The notes: generated by a model not told the origin, from the letters alone. A stretch of 64,000 nt of DNA from Endozoicomonas sp. NE40 (GCF_040549045.1 NZ_JBEWTB010000002.1:5001072-5065071); one strand, 5' to 3'. Positions 24,990 to 34,726 are shown, numbered from the stretch's first letter. Numbers and translations: made by a program.

Positions 24990-26648
24990 ATGTATATATA
25001 CGACGACTACGACCAGCGTATAGTGGATGAGCGAGTCGATCAGTTCCGGGATCAGACCCGTCGCTATCTCGCCGGTGAAATCACTGAAGATGAATTCCTG
25101 CCACTGAGATTACAGAACGGCCTGTATATTCAGCGCTTTGCTCCCATGATGCGGATTGCTATCCCCTATGGGTTGCTCAGTACCCGGCAGGTACGAAAAC
25201 TGTCTGACATTTCCCGTCGCTATGACAAAGGTTATGTGCATTTCACGACCCGGCAGAATGTCCAGCTGAACTGGCCCAGGCTTGAGGAAGTGCCTGATAT
25301 TCTTGCTGAGCTGGCTACTGTTCAAATGCATGCAATCCAGACCAGTGGTGCCTGCATACGCAATACCACAACGGACCATTTTGCCGGAATCGCAGCCGAT
25401 GAAGTGGTTGATCCTCGTCCATGGTGTGAACTTATCCGACAGTGGTCAACTTTCCATCCGGAGTTCGCATTCTTGCCCAGAAAGTTCAAAATTGCCGTTT
25501 GTGGTGCTGACGAAGATCGTGCAGCTACGCTGGTACATGACATAGGCGTGCATCTGAGAAAAGACCATCAGGGTAAAGTTAGAATTAATATTCTCGCTGG
25601 TGGCGGGCTGGGACGTACGCCGGTCATTGGTGCTTTGATTAAGGAAGACCTTGAACCAGAACAGCTGCTCAATTATCTGGATGCGGCTCTGCGAATCTAT
25701 AACCGCTATGGCAGGCGTGATAATAAATACAAGGCTCGAATCAAGATTCTTGTTAAAGCGATGACGCCAGAAGTGTTTGCCCGTGAAGTTGAACAAGAGT
25801 GGGACCGGATCAAAAAGATAAGTCAGCCACTGAGTCTGAGTGAGATTGAACGAATTGCCAGACACTTTACCAGACCTGACTATGAAGCACTGGCTGATCT
25901 CGATTTTAATGACCTTGCCCTGCAGGGTTCACCCGGATTCCAGCGCTGGCTGAAACAAAATGTCTCGGCACACCAGCAGACGGGTTACAGCGCTGTAACG
26001 TTAACACTCAAAGCCACTGCTGACGCCCCTGGCGATGTTTCTGCCGAACAGCTGGATGACATTGCCGACCTTGCCGACCGGTTTAGTTTTGGTGAACTGC
26101 GTGTCAGCCATGAGCAGAACCTGATTTTTGCTGATGTTCCTCAAACGAAGCTCCCTGAACTCTGGCAGGCACTGGACCGTATTGGGCTGGCAACCCCCAA
26201 TCGAGGTTTGCTGACAGACGTTATCTGTTGTCCGGGTGGCGATTACTGTGCTTTAGCCAATGCCCGCTCTATTCCTCTGGCGGAAGAAATTCAGCGATAT
26301 TTTGAAGACCTGGATTACCTGCATGATATCGGTGAACTCGATTTGAATATATCTGGCTGTATGAATGCCTGCGCCCATCACCATGTCGGACACATTGGTA
26401 TTCTGGGGGTTGATCGCAAAGGTGAAGAGTACTACCAGATCCAGATAGGAGGTTCCGCTACCAGAACAGCCACCCTGGGTAAAATCATAGGCCCTTCATT
26501 CAAACGGGAAAAAGTACCTGATGTCATCAGGCAGCTTATGTCCGTTTATCTTGAACAGAGATATGACGGTGAACGTTTTATTGATACCAGCCTGAGGCTG
26601 GGGCTGGAACCCTTTAAGGAGAAGGTGTATGGACAGAAAGCTGCTTAA
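24990..26648 (+). CDS. Sulfite/nitrite reductase hemoprotein, CysI-like
   Basis: Cytoplasmic siroheme and [4Fe-4S] enzyme reducing sulfite to sulfide (or nitrite to ammonia), 552 aa. Two ferredoxin-like half domains are present, with substrate-binding Arg/Lys regions (FTTRQNVQLNW, TSGACIRNTT). Cluster ligands are CCPGGDYC and SGCMNAC, the C-x5-C ... C-x3-C signature. The type resembles the Pseudomonas cysI (PA1838) branch, which lacks a cysJ flavoprotein partner and pairs with DUF934, as here. No ribosome binding site is obvious; tandem repeats lie immediately upstream. The DUF934 gene overlaps its last 20 bases. Confidence 0.92.
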   Translation: MYIYDDYDQRIVDERVDQFRDQTRRYLAGEITEDEFLPLRLQNGLYIQRFAPMMRIAIPYGLLSTRQVRKLSDISRRYDKGYVHFTTRQNVQLNWPRLEEVPDILAELATVQMHAIQTSGACIRNTTTDHFAGIAADEVVDPRPWCELIRQWSTFHPEFAFLPRKFKIAVCGADEDRAATLVHDIGVHLRKDHQGKVRINILAGGGLGRTPVIGALIKEDLEPEQLLNYLDAALRIYNRYGRRDNKYKARIKILVKAMTPEVFAREVEQEWDRIKKISQPLSLSEIERIARHFTRPDYEALADLDFNDLALQGSPGFQRWLKQNVSAHQQTGYSAVTLTLKATADAPGDVSAEQLDDIADLADRFSFGELRVSHEQNLIFADVPQTKLPELWQALDRIGLATPNRGLLTDVICCPGGDYCALANARSIPLAEEIQRYFEDLDYLHDIGELDLNISGCMNACAHHHVGHIGILGVDRKGEEYYQIQIGGSATRTATLGKIIGPSFKREKVPDVIRQLMSVYLEQRYDGERFIDTSLRLGLEPFKEKVYGQKAA

Positions 26649-27129
26649 AGATGGCGAGTTTTACCCTGATAACAGCATTGTGTGGCAGCCAGATCTGGTG
26701 ATAGCTGACGATGTTCAGGACATTCTGGTACCACAAGCTCTCTGGCAGTCACACAAAGAAGACATCCGTCCTCTACGTCCACGAAAGCTGCTGCATATAT
26801 TACCGGATGACGAGTTAGCAGAAATAGAAGCGGATTTAAGTGAGCTCGACGGGATAGCCATCGAATTTCCCAGCTTTCTAGATGGTCGGGGGTATTCCCA
26901 TGCCAGAACCCTGCGAGACCATTTGAATTACCGTAAAGAAATCAGGGCTGTCGGTGATGTGCTGGTGGATCAGCTGTTTTTTATGAAGCGCTGTGGTTTC
27001 AGCAGCTTTGTATTGAAACCCGGGCAGAATCCGGATGCCGCTGTGAAAGCGCTTAACACCTTCCGGTTCAGCTACCAGCAAGGCAGTGATTCACAGAAGC
27101 CGTTGCATCGTATCCGGAAGGGTCTTTAA
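26629..27129 (+). CDS. DUF934 sulfite-reduction accessory protein
   Basis: 166 aa with typical DUF934 features (LPDDELAEIEADLSELDGIAIEFPSFLDGRGYS, DHLNYRKEIRAVGDVLVDQLFFMKRCGFSSF, abbreviated here by segment). In Pseudomonas-type genomes this protein is encoded directly after the CysI-like reductase and is needed for assimilatory sulfite reduction, possibly in electron delivery. Its ATG lies within the reductase gene after a strong AAGGAG site, giving a 20-base overlap and translational coupling. Confidence 0.88.
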   Translation: MDRKLLKDGEFYPDNSIVWQPDLVIADDVQDILVPQALWQSHKEDIRPLRPRKLLHILPDDELAEIEADLSELDGIAIEFPSFLDGRGYSHARTLRDHLNYRKEIRAVGDVLVDQLFFMKRCGFSSFVLKPGQNPDAAVKALNTFRFSYQQGSDSQKPLHRIRKGL

Positions 27130-27306
27130 AGGTTTCTGAAACTCACTACTGGCTACTATGCTCAATACTCAAGCAACGAAAATTAACTCCCTCTAAACTC
27201 TCTCTATCTGGTAATGGCGTTTACTGAGCCATTGCCAGAGTCGATATTGGTCCCCACCTCCGGGCTTGTCTCAAGTTGCGCTACTGTTGTATGAGGCGGA
27301 AATATC

Positions 27307-27825
27307 ATGGGGAAACTGTACAACTATCGAACAGAAGATCAGGTAGTTCTTGAACTGGATGCAAGCCCCTCAAGGGGGGCCTGCGCAGGAGCGGTATGCC
27401 TGTGGCTGCAACAACGTGTACAGGGACAACCGTTGATGACCCCGCCCGATCTGGCAGAAGCTACAGCATTACAGCAAACACTGACGAATCTGGCTCCTGC
27501 ACTATACGACCAGAGAAATGCTTCGGTGTATATCGCCTACAAATTACATGCCGTAGGTTTGCAAACTGGTGAAGAGATTGGCACCAAAGACTTTATTGAC
27601 TTGTTTTCCTATGTCTGCCACCGACCCGGACTGTATTACCTGTCTCTGTCTGTTTCCAGCGGAGGGCTTCATGCTGTTGGCTTGCAGGTTCTTGAAAATG
27701 ACCGGTATTATTTATTTGATCCTGATGACGGACTCAGTGAGTTGTCTTTTGCGGAACTCGTGGAGCACTTCCTTCTTGAGTGTGAAGATGAAGATCAGTT
27801 TGCAGCCGTAAAGGTGCTAGCCTGA
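27307..27825 (+). CDS. YopT/C58-like cysteine protease domain protein
   Basis: 172 aa, single domain. A C58-type triad is visible: Cys26 in SRGACAGAVCLWL (nucleophile helix, with the Trp 7 residues later), His122 in GGLHAVGLQV, and Asp138 in YYLFDPDDGLSELSF. The spacing between His and Asp (16) is close to that of AvrPphB/YopT enzymes. Such proteases cleave host GTPases or kinases after delivery by type III secretion. This protein has no signal peptide and almost no N-terminal extension. A good GAGGCGGA ribosome binding site precedes the ATG. It stands alone between DUF934 and a CPA2 gene. The family call is from motifs only; other papain-like clans are possible. Confidence 0.6.
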   Translation: MGKLYNYRTEDQVVLELDASPSRGACAGAVCLWLQQRVQGQPLMTPPDLAEATALQQTLTNLAPALYDQRNASVYIAYKLHAVGLQTGEEIGTKDFIDLFSYVCHRPGLYYLSLSVSSGGLHAVGLQVLENDRYYLFDPDDGLSELSFAELVEHFLLECEDEDQFAAVKVLA

Positions 27826-28071
27826 CTCATCACAACCGTCATAGAGTGCAAGGTTGGATGCGGACATAACTAGCCAAGCCTTCTGCAACCCATATCTTCT
27901 GCAACAAGTATCCATTAATTGCCGATAAAGATGTTACAAAGATGATTTTTATCTCACGTATGTCCACCTACGTGTATACTGCAAATTATTTCGGCTTACT
28001 CGTAGCGGTCATTTATCCGACACTGCTTGTTTAAGTAACCGTTTGATCAAAATTTTTGTGGGCAAGTATAG

Positions 28072-29244
28072 ATGGAAAGTGGTTCTCTGCTCTTTTCCTT
28101 TTTTCTGATTTTCAGTGGGGCTGCTGTCCTTGCCTCGGCTGCGTTGTTCACACGGCAGCCACTGATTGTTGCTTACATCGTGCTCGGTGCAGTTTTTGGC
28201 CCATATGGTGCCAAACTGGTTACCGATACAGGCCTGCTGAATGATATCGCTCATGTTGGCATTATCTTTCTGCTGTTCCTGCTGGGACTGGATATGCAAC
28301 CGAGCCATCTCGGACACTTATTGAAAAAGACCGCCACCGTTGGCTTGATCAGTTCGGTGCTTTTTGCTGCCGCCGGGTATTTTATGGGATGTCTGTTTGG
28401 CTTTAATCAGACAGAAGCGATTATCTGTGGTGCCACCATGATGTTTTCCAGCACCATTATTGGTATCAAACTGTTACCCACCACTGTGCTACACCATAAA
28501 CATACCGGTGAGCTGCTGGTCAGCCTGTTACTGTTGCAGGACTTAATGGCGATTCTGGTGTTACTGCTGCTTTATAACTTTGATGGTGGATTCAGTAACA
28601 GCCGACTCGATATTTTAATGGCACTGGCAGCCCTGCCCCTTCTGATTGTTTCAGCATTTCTTGCAGTGAAGCTGCTGCTGTTACCTTTGATGGCAAAGTT
28701 TGACCGCTTTCACGAATACCTGTTTTTGTTGGCGATTGGCTGGTGTCTTGGTTTTGCAGAACTGGCTCATGCCCTTAATCTCTCTTATGAAATTGGAGCA
28801 TTTATTGCGGGAATCAGTATTGCAACCAGCCCTATTGCTCAATACATTGCCATTAACCTGAAACCGCTGCGGGACTTCTTTCTGGTCCTGTTCTTTTTCT
28901 CCATCGGTGCGAGCTTCAATCTGAGCCTTCTGCCTGATGTGTTTATCCCCGCACTGGCGATGAGTGTTGTCTGCATGCTGATGAAACCGGGGGTCTTCGG
29001 CCTGCTTCTCAAGCGGGTCAGTGAAAAGAAATCCACGGCCTGGGAAGTGGGCTTCCGACTGGGTCAAACCAGTGAATTTTCGATCCTGATTGCTGTGCTG
29101 GCTACAGGACAACTGCTACTGGGGGAAATAGCTTCTCATGTTATCCAGGCTACTGCCATCATGACGTTGATCTTATCTTCTTATGTCGTTGTGTTCCGGT
29201 TTGAGTCGCCCATAGCGATCAATGAAAAGTTGAGAAGAGACTGA
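28072..29244 (+). CDS. CPA2 cation/proton antiporter core without RCK domain
   Basis: 390 aa, about 12 membrane segments. Motifs include IIFLLFLLGLDMQPSHL, MMFSSTIIGIKLLP and LVSLLLLQDLMAILVLL (the KefB/KefC exchanger core), and ALNLSYEIGAFIAGIS. It ends at the membrane domain, so NAD- or ligand-gating through TrkA-N is absent, unlike the antiporter at 18255. It probably exchanges K+ or Na+ for protons. It ends before a strong hairpin shared with the convergent lipoprotein gene. Confidence 0.82.
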   Translation: MESGSLLFSFFLIFSGAAVLASAALFTRQPLIVAYIVLGAVFGPYGAKLVTDTGLLNDIAHVGIIFLLFLLGLDMQPSHLGHLLKKTATVGLISSVLFAAAGYFMGCLFGFNQTEAIICGATMMFSSTIIGIKLLPTTVLHHKHTGELLVSLLLLQDLMAILVLLLLYNFDGGFSNSRLDILMALAALPLLIVSAFLAVKLLLLPLMAKFDRFHEYLFLLAIGWCLGFAELAHALNLSYEIGAFIAGISIATSPIAQYIAINLKPLRDFFLVLFFFSIGASFNLSLLPDVFIPALAMSVVCMLMKPGVFGLLLKRVSEKKSTAWEVGFRLGQTSEFSILIAVLATGQLLLGEIASHVIQATAIMTLILSSYVVVFRFESPIAINEKLRRD

Positions 29245-29282
29245 AGAAGGGCTGGACTGATATGGATGGGAGAACCGCTTGT

Positions 29283-29316
29283 CCATCAGCAATACTGAAG
29301 CCAGTATTGCTGATGG
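29283..29316. terminator. Bidirectional hairpin terminator
   Basis: CCATCAGCAATACTG (29283-29297) pairs perfectly with 29302-29316, a 15-bp stem with a 4-base loop. It lies between the convergent CPA2 gene and the lipoprotein gene, 7 bases from the latter's stop. Neither side has a long T tract. Confidence 0.7.
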
Positions 29317-29323
29317 CTGTTAA

Positions 29324-30637
29324 TCACCAGCTGAAATTTTTGCAAGCTTCATCTACTGTCTTGCCAGACCAGTCTTTAAACAGCCTGTGAGCCACGGAAG
29401 CTTCTTTAGTCAGAATCATTGGGCGATTATTGGCCTCCTCGTTAGTACCAAGAGCAATGTCTCCATTACCGTGAGCCAGATTGATCACCAGGTCATTATC
29501 GCCTTCCGGGAAGTCAATAGTCAGAATGCCGTCGTTGATGGCCCACGGAAGAGTCATCGTTTCACCGCACTCTTCTATTTCAACATTATGCTCAATACTG
29601 TCAAATGTCAGGGTGGCAAACATTGGTACAGGGATAGAGCTGGTGCTGTCGTCGTCAATGACGTGCCAGGTTTTACCGAGCAGCTTATCTTCACTCCAAC
29701 CCTGCTTTTCAGTGCCAAAATCAGTGATAGACCAGACTGACATATCGCCATTGGAAGGCACGGTAAACATAAATTCAGGGGAGGTATAGATGACCTGATC
29801 CCAGTTTTTCAAATTACCATCTGCATCAAATTCGTAAGGTCTTTCGCCGTCTTTTTCGTTGAAGTAGGTACGAGTCGCCGGATCAAACTCAAACAGCTCA
29901 ATGCCTTCATCTTTAAAGAAAGAACCATTCAGGCTAGCCAGATAACGGCTTTTCTTTTCGTCGTCATAACCTTCGATAAAGTCACGAGGCGTAGCGATTC
30001 GTGGATAATCCAGAACATCGCCATCTTTAACTTCGAGATGTATCTGATCCAAATCCAGTTCGGAATCAATATGATCAATTTGCTCATTAATCAGTGTCGC
30101 CAGCTCTAACAGCTCGTTGTTACCCTCAAAGTCAGAAGACAGCTGGTTAGCCATGGTTCTGGCTACCAGATGTACACGACTACTCTGTTCATTGACGGAA
30201 GCAACATAGTCGCCGCGTACCAGCTCCTGATCCAGATTAATGGCACTGGCAACATCTTCCAGAGAGAGTTCCTCACTGGCTGCCATTGTTGTGAACGGTG
30301 TAATAACACTGGCACCTTCCGCTGAACGCATTTCATAACTGCGGCCAACAAAACCAACGGTATCACTATCAAAAGTTTCACCAGCAATTACCCTGGCAAT
30401 AATCGTATTCTCGCTGAACTTATCTGGAATAGAGATAAAACCATTTTTGTCAGTTTGGCCAATGACAACACATTCATCATCAGTTTGAGCGCACACTTCT
30501 GCATTGTGGAGATAACCATCAATAACACGAATTCTGTTTGCCGTATTCCCACTATCACTGCTGGAACTACTACCACTATTACAACCTGCAATAGCTCCGG
30601 CAATCATTGTTGCTAGAGCAATTTTTTTCAGTTCCAT
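29324..30637 (-). CDS. Lipoprotein of unknown function
   Basis: 437 aa. The type II signal peptide ends at lipobox AGAIAGC, followed by a Ser/Gly/Asp linker (NSGSSSSSDSGN), so it should be a lipidated envelope protein. Residues about 38-120 (RVIDGYLHNAEVCAQTDDE ... DKNGFISIP) resemble a carboxypeptidase-regulatory or SdrD B-like fold, and SVITPFTTMAA is a motif seen in large marine gammaproteobacterial lipoproteins. The C-terminal part (about 240-437) is beta-rich and acidic with late Cys residues. No enzymatic motif is seen. The 340 bases upstream hold no gene. Confidence 0.7.
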   Translation of the reverse strand: MELKKIALATMIAGAIAGCNSGSSSSSDSGNTANRIRVIDGYLHNAEVCAQTDDECVVIGQTDKNGFISIPDKFSENTIIARVIAGETFDSDTVGFVGRSYEMRSAEGASVITPFTTMAASEELSLEDVASAINLDQELVRGDYVASVNEQSSRVHLVARTMANQLSSDFEGNNELLELATLINEQIDHIDSELDLDQIHLEVKDGDVLDYPRIATPRDFIEGYDDEKKSRYLASLNGSFFKDEGIELFEFDPATRTYFNEKDGERPYEFDADGNLKNWDQVIYTSPEFMFTVPSNGDMSVWSITDFGTEKQGWSEDKLLGKTWHVIDDDSTSSIPVPMFATLTFDSIEHNVEIEECGETMTLPWAINDGILTIDFPEGDNDLVINLAHGNGDIALGTNEEANNRPMILTKEASVAHRLFKDWSGKTVDEACKNFSW

Positions 30638-30924
30638 ATATTTTCACAAATTCTGAGAGGGGCAAAAACAAAATCTACGGAGTAAGTAAAATCAGTCTGC
30701 GACTGCTTTATCTTACACAGTAATCACAGCTGGCATAGCTTACAAAATACAAACAACCAGCCACTTGATACAGATCAATTCCTGAATAGAAATCTGGGAA
30801 TCTTACTGATAATTCAGACAGTTACACTACCCTAAGCTGCCGTGTAGATGCGATTGTTAGATATTTTGATTTCTGCAATATAAACAGTAAGTTTTCAAAT
30901 CGTCCTGGTGATCGTTAAAATTTT
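30638..30924. other. Intergenic region upstream of lipoprotein gene
   Basis: No ORF with a credible start. The region is AT-rich and must contain the lipoprotein promoter, but no -10/-35 pair stood out. The sohB terminator follows it. Confidence 0.4.
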
Positions 30925-30960
30925 CTGAAAAGGAAAACGAGCCATTGCTGAAATGGCTCG
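30925..30960 (-). terminator. Rho-independent terminator after sohB
   Basis: CGAGCCATT (30938-30946) pairs with AATGGCTCG (30952-30960), with a 5-base loop. On the minus strand the stem is followed by TTTTCCTTTTC. Confidence 0.85.
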
Positions 30961-30977
30961 AAATGAACGACACGGGA

Positions 30978-32036
30978 TCAGTGGAACCGTTCAGAAGAGA
31001 GGCGTTCCCACCATTTCAACAGGGTATTGTCCAGCGCATGATGAGCAGCGAGTCCAAGCTTTTCCGGTAAGCCTTTCTTCATGCTGTATGCAACATGGAT
31101 GATATCTGCGCTATCGACCTGATCATAGATATACTGGTCACTGGTTTTGATTTCATCGACCAGATTTTTATCAATGGCTTTCTGGCCATACCAGATTTCA
31201 CCGGTTGCCACGTCTTCAATAGTGACCTCATCCCGGGAAGATTTAACAAAATCCTTAAACAGTTCATGGGTATCTTCCATATCCTGTTTGAACTTCTCCC
31301 TGCCTTTTTCTGTGTTTTCACCCAGAACGGTTAGTGTGCGTTTGTACTCGCCGGCAGTATGGAGTTCAATATCGACATCGTGCTTTTTGAGAAGCCGGTG
31401 GACATTGGGCAGTTGAGCCATTACACCGATGGAGCCAATAACAGCGAACGGGGCAGCCAGAATTTTATCGGCAGTGCATGCCATCATATAGCCACCACTG
31501 GCGGCAACTTTATCGACAGCAATGGTCAGCCTGATCCCTTTATCGCGAATACGCTGAAGCTGAGAAGCAGCCAGGCCATAGGAATGGACAAGCCCTCCTC
31601 CGCTTTCAAGACGGATCAATACTTCATCTTCGGCTCTGGCAATGCCAAGCACAGCGGTGATTTCTTCACGCAGTGAAGAGGTTGCGCTAGCCTTGATATC
31701 CCCATGGAAATCCAGAACAAACAGTCGTGGTTTAGCCACTTCTTCTTTCTGACTGGATTTCTTTTTAGCGGCTTTTTCAGCTTTGGCTTTCTTCTTTTTA
31801 TCTTTTGCCTGCTGTTTCAGCTGCTCGGCAGTTAGCAGAGAGTGTTCAAGCCCCTCTCTGAGTTCCTTGTAGTGATCGTTCAGCTTATCAATTTCAAGAT
31901 GTCCCTTTCTGGCCTTTTTGGCCTTTGAGCCAACAGCCGTGACAACCACAATCATAATCACCAGTGCCGCAATCACCGTTAATGCTTTGGCCAGAAACAA
32001 ACCGTACTCTGCCAGATACTCCAAGTGAGCCTCCAT
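30978..32036 (-). CDS. sohB: SohB inner-membrane S49 peptidase
   Basis: 352 aa membrane-anchored serine peptidase of the S49 (protease IV/SppA) family. It has an N-terminal membrane helix (ALTVIAALVIMIVVVTAVG), a charged coiled region very rich in Lys (QAKDKKKKAKAEKAAKKK), then the peptidase domain. Catalytic motifs are ESGGGLVHSYGLAASQL, VDKVAASGGYMMACTADKI (nucleophile Ser) and GSIGVMAQLPN. The C-terminal region (ATGEIWYGQKAIDKNLVDEI) matches SppA/SohB. It degrades membrane or periplasmic peptides. Single gene with its own terminator. Confidence 0.93.
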   Translation of the reverse strand: MEAHLEYLAEYGLFLAKALTVIAALVIMIVVVTAVGSKAKKARKGHLEIDKLNDHYKELREGLEHSLLTAEQLKQQAKDKKKKAKAEKAAKKKSSQKEEVAKPRLFVLDFHGDIKASATSSLREEITAVLGIARAEDEVLIRLESGGGLVHSYGLAASQLQRIRDKGIRLTIAVDKVAASGGYMMACTADKILAAPFAVIGSIGVMAQLPNVHRLLKKHDVDIELHTAGEYKRTLTVLGENTEKGREKFKQDMEDTHELFKDFVKSSRDEVTIEDVATGEIWYGQKAIDKNLVDEIKTSDQYIYDQVDSADIIHVAYSMKKGLPEKLGLAAHHALDNTLLKWWERLSSERFH

Positions 32037-32233
32037 TCAATAAAATCTGTTACAGGGGGATAGCATAACTGATTTAAACGCAGCCTTCCTGATAAATACC
32101 GACGATGTAAGGAATGATGCATGCAACCCTCAATTGCCTGAAAAGCTGAAAGCGGCTGCGCTAGCAGCCAACAATATTTCAGGACTGTCGATTCACTCAA
32201 AAGTGGGTTTGTGGGATTTCCTAAATCTAACAA

Positions 32234-33106
32234 TTATGATTGTATAAATTTATTGATCAGTTTTCGGGCAATGGTAAAGCCTGGCGGGACAGGAGGCAGA
32301 TTGTCGAGCTCAAACCAGTCACCCTCGCACAACTCTTTACTATCCAGCTGAAGCTCACCCGACTCATACTCGGCATGGAATCCCAGCATCAGGGAGTGTG
32401 GAAATGGCCAGTTCTGGCTGAAACAGTATTCGGGATTCTTAACCTTGATTCCCGTTTCTTCCAGAACCTCTCTGATCACCCCTTCTTCTGCACTCTCTCC
32501 GGGCTCAATAAAACCAGCAACGGTGGTAAATACAGGGTTATCACGAACATGGCGATTATGCATGACCAGCAGGACTTCTGGCCCACGATGGACAAGCACA
32601 ATAATGCAGGGGGAGATTCTGGGATAGTAATGGGCTCTGCAACGACTGCAAACCATCGCCCACTCCCCTGTCTTGCCTTCGCAATCGCTTCCACAGCGAC
32701 CACAATAACGATGATCCCTTTCGGCGGTAAGAATCTGCAGGCCATGACTGAGCAAAAGTGTCAGCCCCTCATTCTGCAGAGCAAGTACCGACCTGACCGG
32801 TGTCTGGTCGGCTTCGGGAACATCTTTCTGGAATGTTACTGCCACCGGCTTACCGTCAAAATGCCCGATCACGACATCATTACATTCACTGAACAGCTGG
32901 TTATCGCGCCAGAGCCACTGGTCAGGTTCGGGATGAAACACGCAGCCTTTGCCCACCACCAGCCACAGTTCAGGTTGCAGGTCAGGGTTGCGGCCCATAA
33001 GAGGTTTATACATTTGCGTCATAACTAGCCATGATTCATCAAACTGGTTTGTCTGGTTCGATGATAAACCAGTTTTTACTGAAAGCAGGAATCTTCGTCT
33101 CCTCAT
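32234..33106 (-). CDS. nudC: NADH pyrophosphatase NudC
   Basis: 290 aa Nudix hydrolase that cleaves NAD(H) to NMN(H) and AMP and removes NAD caps from RNA. The zinc finger CGRCGSDC ... CSRC (about residues 135-160) and the Nudix box GFIEPGESAEEGVIREVLEETG (cited in part) with REVxEExG are intact. The NudC-specific SQxWPFPxS appears as SQNWPFPHS. The N terminus is uncertain: 33106 gives a basic, Gln/Asn-rich extension; an ATG at 33022 (MTQMYKPL) is also possible but lacks a ribosome binding site. Divergent from nhaB. Confidence 0.93.
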   Translation of the reverse strand: MRRRRFLLSVKTGLSSNQTNQFDESWLVMTQMYKPLMGRNPDLQPELWLVVGKGCVFHPEPDQWLWRDNQLFSECNDVVIGHFDGKPVAVTFQKDVPEADQTPVRSVLALQNEGLTLLLSHGLQILTAERDHRYCGRCGSDCEGKTGEWAMVCSRCRAHYYPRISPCIIVLVHRGPEVLLVMHNRHVRDNPVFTTVAGFIEPGESAEEGVIREVLEETGIKVKNPEYCFSQNWPFPHSLMLGFHAEYESGELQLDSKELCEGDWFELDNLPPVPPGFTIARKLINKFIQS

Positions 33107-33166
33107 TTCAAAGGTTCGCCTTCCCAGCCGATGACTTCTGTTAGTTATCCACCATGGATCAGAAAC

Positions 33167-34690
33167 ATGGATAAAGGCACTCCTCTGTCATTCAGCCATC
33201 GCTATTTTTCCGCCACCAGTCGGGTGTTTCTTGGTAATACCGCACTCTGGTATAAACAGGCCATTCTTTTCTTTCTTCTGATCAACCCGATACTGATCTT
33301 TACGGTCGGCCCTGCCATTACCGCCTGGATACTGGTGCTCGAATTTATCTTTACGCTGGCCATGGCACTGAAATGCTACCCTTTGCAGCCGGGCGGGCTT
33401 CTGGTGCTGGAAGCATTACTGCTTGGTTTAACCGATGTAGAAACGGTCAGGGCTGAAGTTTTTAACAACTTCTCAGTGATCATGTTGCTGATGTTTATGG
33501 TGGCAGGCATTTACTACATGAAACATCTGTTGATGTTCGTGTTCACCCGCATTCTGTTATCGGTTCAGTCGAAAACCCTTTTGTCCCTGCTTTTCACTGT
33601 GGTCGCTGCCCTGCTTTCTGCTTTTCTGGACGCTTTAACGGTGACCGCAGTACTGATCAGTGTCGGTGTGGGCTTTTATACGGTCTACCACCGGGTCGCT
33701 TCCGGCAAAAAGCTTCATGGAAAACACGATCACCATACTGATGAACAGATTAAAGCGCATCATCTGGAAGACCTGATTCAGTTTCGTGCCTTCCTGCGTA
33801 GCCTGCTGATGCACAGTGCCGTAGGCACAGCACTTGGCGGAGCCTGCACAATGGTTGGGGAGCCCCAGAATTTATTGATTGCCGAACAGGCTGGCTGGTC
33901 GTTTAACGAATTTGTCATGATGATGGCGCCGGTCACCTTCCCGGTGTTTATCGCCGGTCTGTTCACCTGCGTTTTTGTTGAGAAAACCCGTATCTGTGGT
34001 TACGGTGCAACCCTTCCGGACAATGTCCGTCTGGTTCTCAACGATTTCCATGACCATGAAAACAAAAAACGTACCGATAAAGACCGGGTCAAGCTGTGGA
34101 TACAGGCTCTTGTTGCCCTGATACTGGTCATTTCCCTGTCGCTGCATCTTGCCGAAGTGGGCCTGATCGGTTTAATGGTGATTATCCTGGTCACCAGCGG
34201 CACCGGCATTATTGAAGAACACCAACTGGGCAAAGCCTTTGAAGAAGCCATGCCATTTACCGCCCTGCTGGTCGTTTTCTTCGGCATTGTCGCCGTTATT
34301 GAGAGCCAGCACCTGTTTACACCGCTTATTCACCGGGTGCTGCAGATGGAGGAAAGCGCCCAGACGGGGATGTTCTTCATTGCCAATGGCCTGTTGTCGG
34401 TGATCAGCGACAACGTCTTTGTGGCAACGATTTACATTAACGAAGTGAAAGAGGCGTTTGATAACGGACTGATGAGCCGGGCTCATTTTGAAAAGCTGGC
34501 CATCGCCATCAATACAGGCACCAACCTTCCCAGTGTGGCAACCCCTAATGGTCAGGCCGCCTTTCTGTTCCTGCTCACCTCTACCCTTGCCCCGCTGTTA
34601 AGGCTGTCTTATGGAAAAATGGTCGTGATGGCCCTGCCCTATACCATTGTGCTGAGCATTGTCGGTTATTTCACTGTTATCCGGGTTTAA
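33167..34690 (+). CDS. nhaB: Na+/H+ antiporter NhaB
   Basis: Inner-membrane sodium/proton antiporter, 507 aa from this ATG, close to E. coli NhaB (513). Family segments are easily seen: LEFIFTLAMALKCYPLQPGG, LMFMVAGIYYMKHLL and SAFLDALTVTAVLISVGVGF, plus GEPQNLLIAEQAGW and NTGTNLPSVATPNGQAAF. The first membrane segment follows NTALWYKQA. An ATG at 33131 would add 12 residues but leaves only 24 bases to the divergent nudC start; neither start has a strong ribosome binding site. It contributes to Na+ homeostasis, consistent with a marine organism. Confidence 0.93.
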   Translation: MDKGTPLSFSHRYFSATSRVFLGNTALWYKQAILFFLLINPILIFTVGPAITAWILVLEFIFTLAMALKCYPLQPGGLLVLEALLLGLTDVETVRAEVFNNFSVIMLLMFMVAGIYYMKHLLMFVFTRILLSVQSKTLLSLLFTVVAALLSAFLDALTVTAVLISVGVGFYTVYHRVASGKKLHGKHDHHTDEQIKAHHLEDLIQFRAFLRSLLMHSAVGTALGGACTMVGEPQNLLIAEQAGWSFNEFVMMMAPVTFPVFIAGLFTCVFVEKTRICGYGATLPDNVRLVLNDFHDHENKKRTDKDRVKLWIQALVALILVISLSLHLAEVGLIGLMVIILVTSGTGIIEEHQLGKAFEEAMPFTALLVVFFGIVAVIESQHLFTPLIHRVLQMEESAQTGMFFIANGLLSVISDNVFVATIYINEVKEAFDNGLMSRAHFEKLAIAINTGTNLPSVATPNGQAAFLFLLTSTLAPLLRLSYGKMVVMALPYTIVLSIVGYFTVIRV

Positions 34691-34726
34691 AAATAGTCAT
34701 TTGTCGTTCCCGCGTGCGAACAGTGT

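Noticed and set aside
31979..32233. 84-codon minus-strand frame upstream of sohB
   Set aside because: It overlaps the sohB start, has no ribosome binding site and no sensible protein features (no domain, odd Trp/Cys/His mix).
33107..33166. Small bidirectional promoter island between nudC and nhaB
   Set aside because: Only about 60 bases with no recognisable -10/-35 pair; starts of both genes are uncertain.
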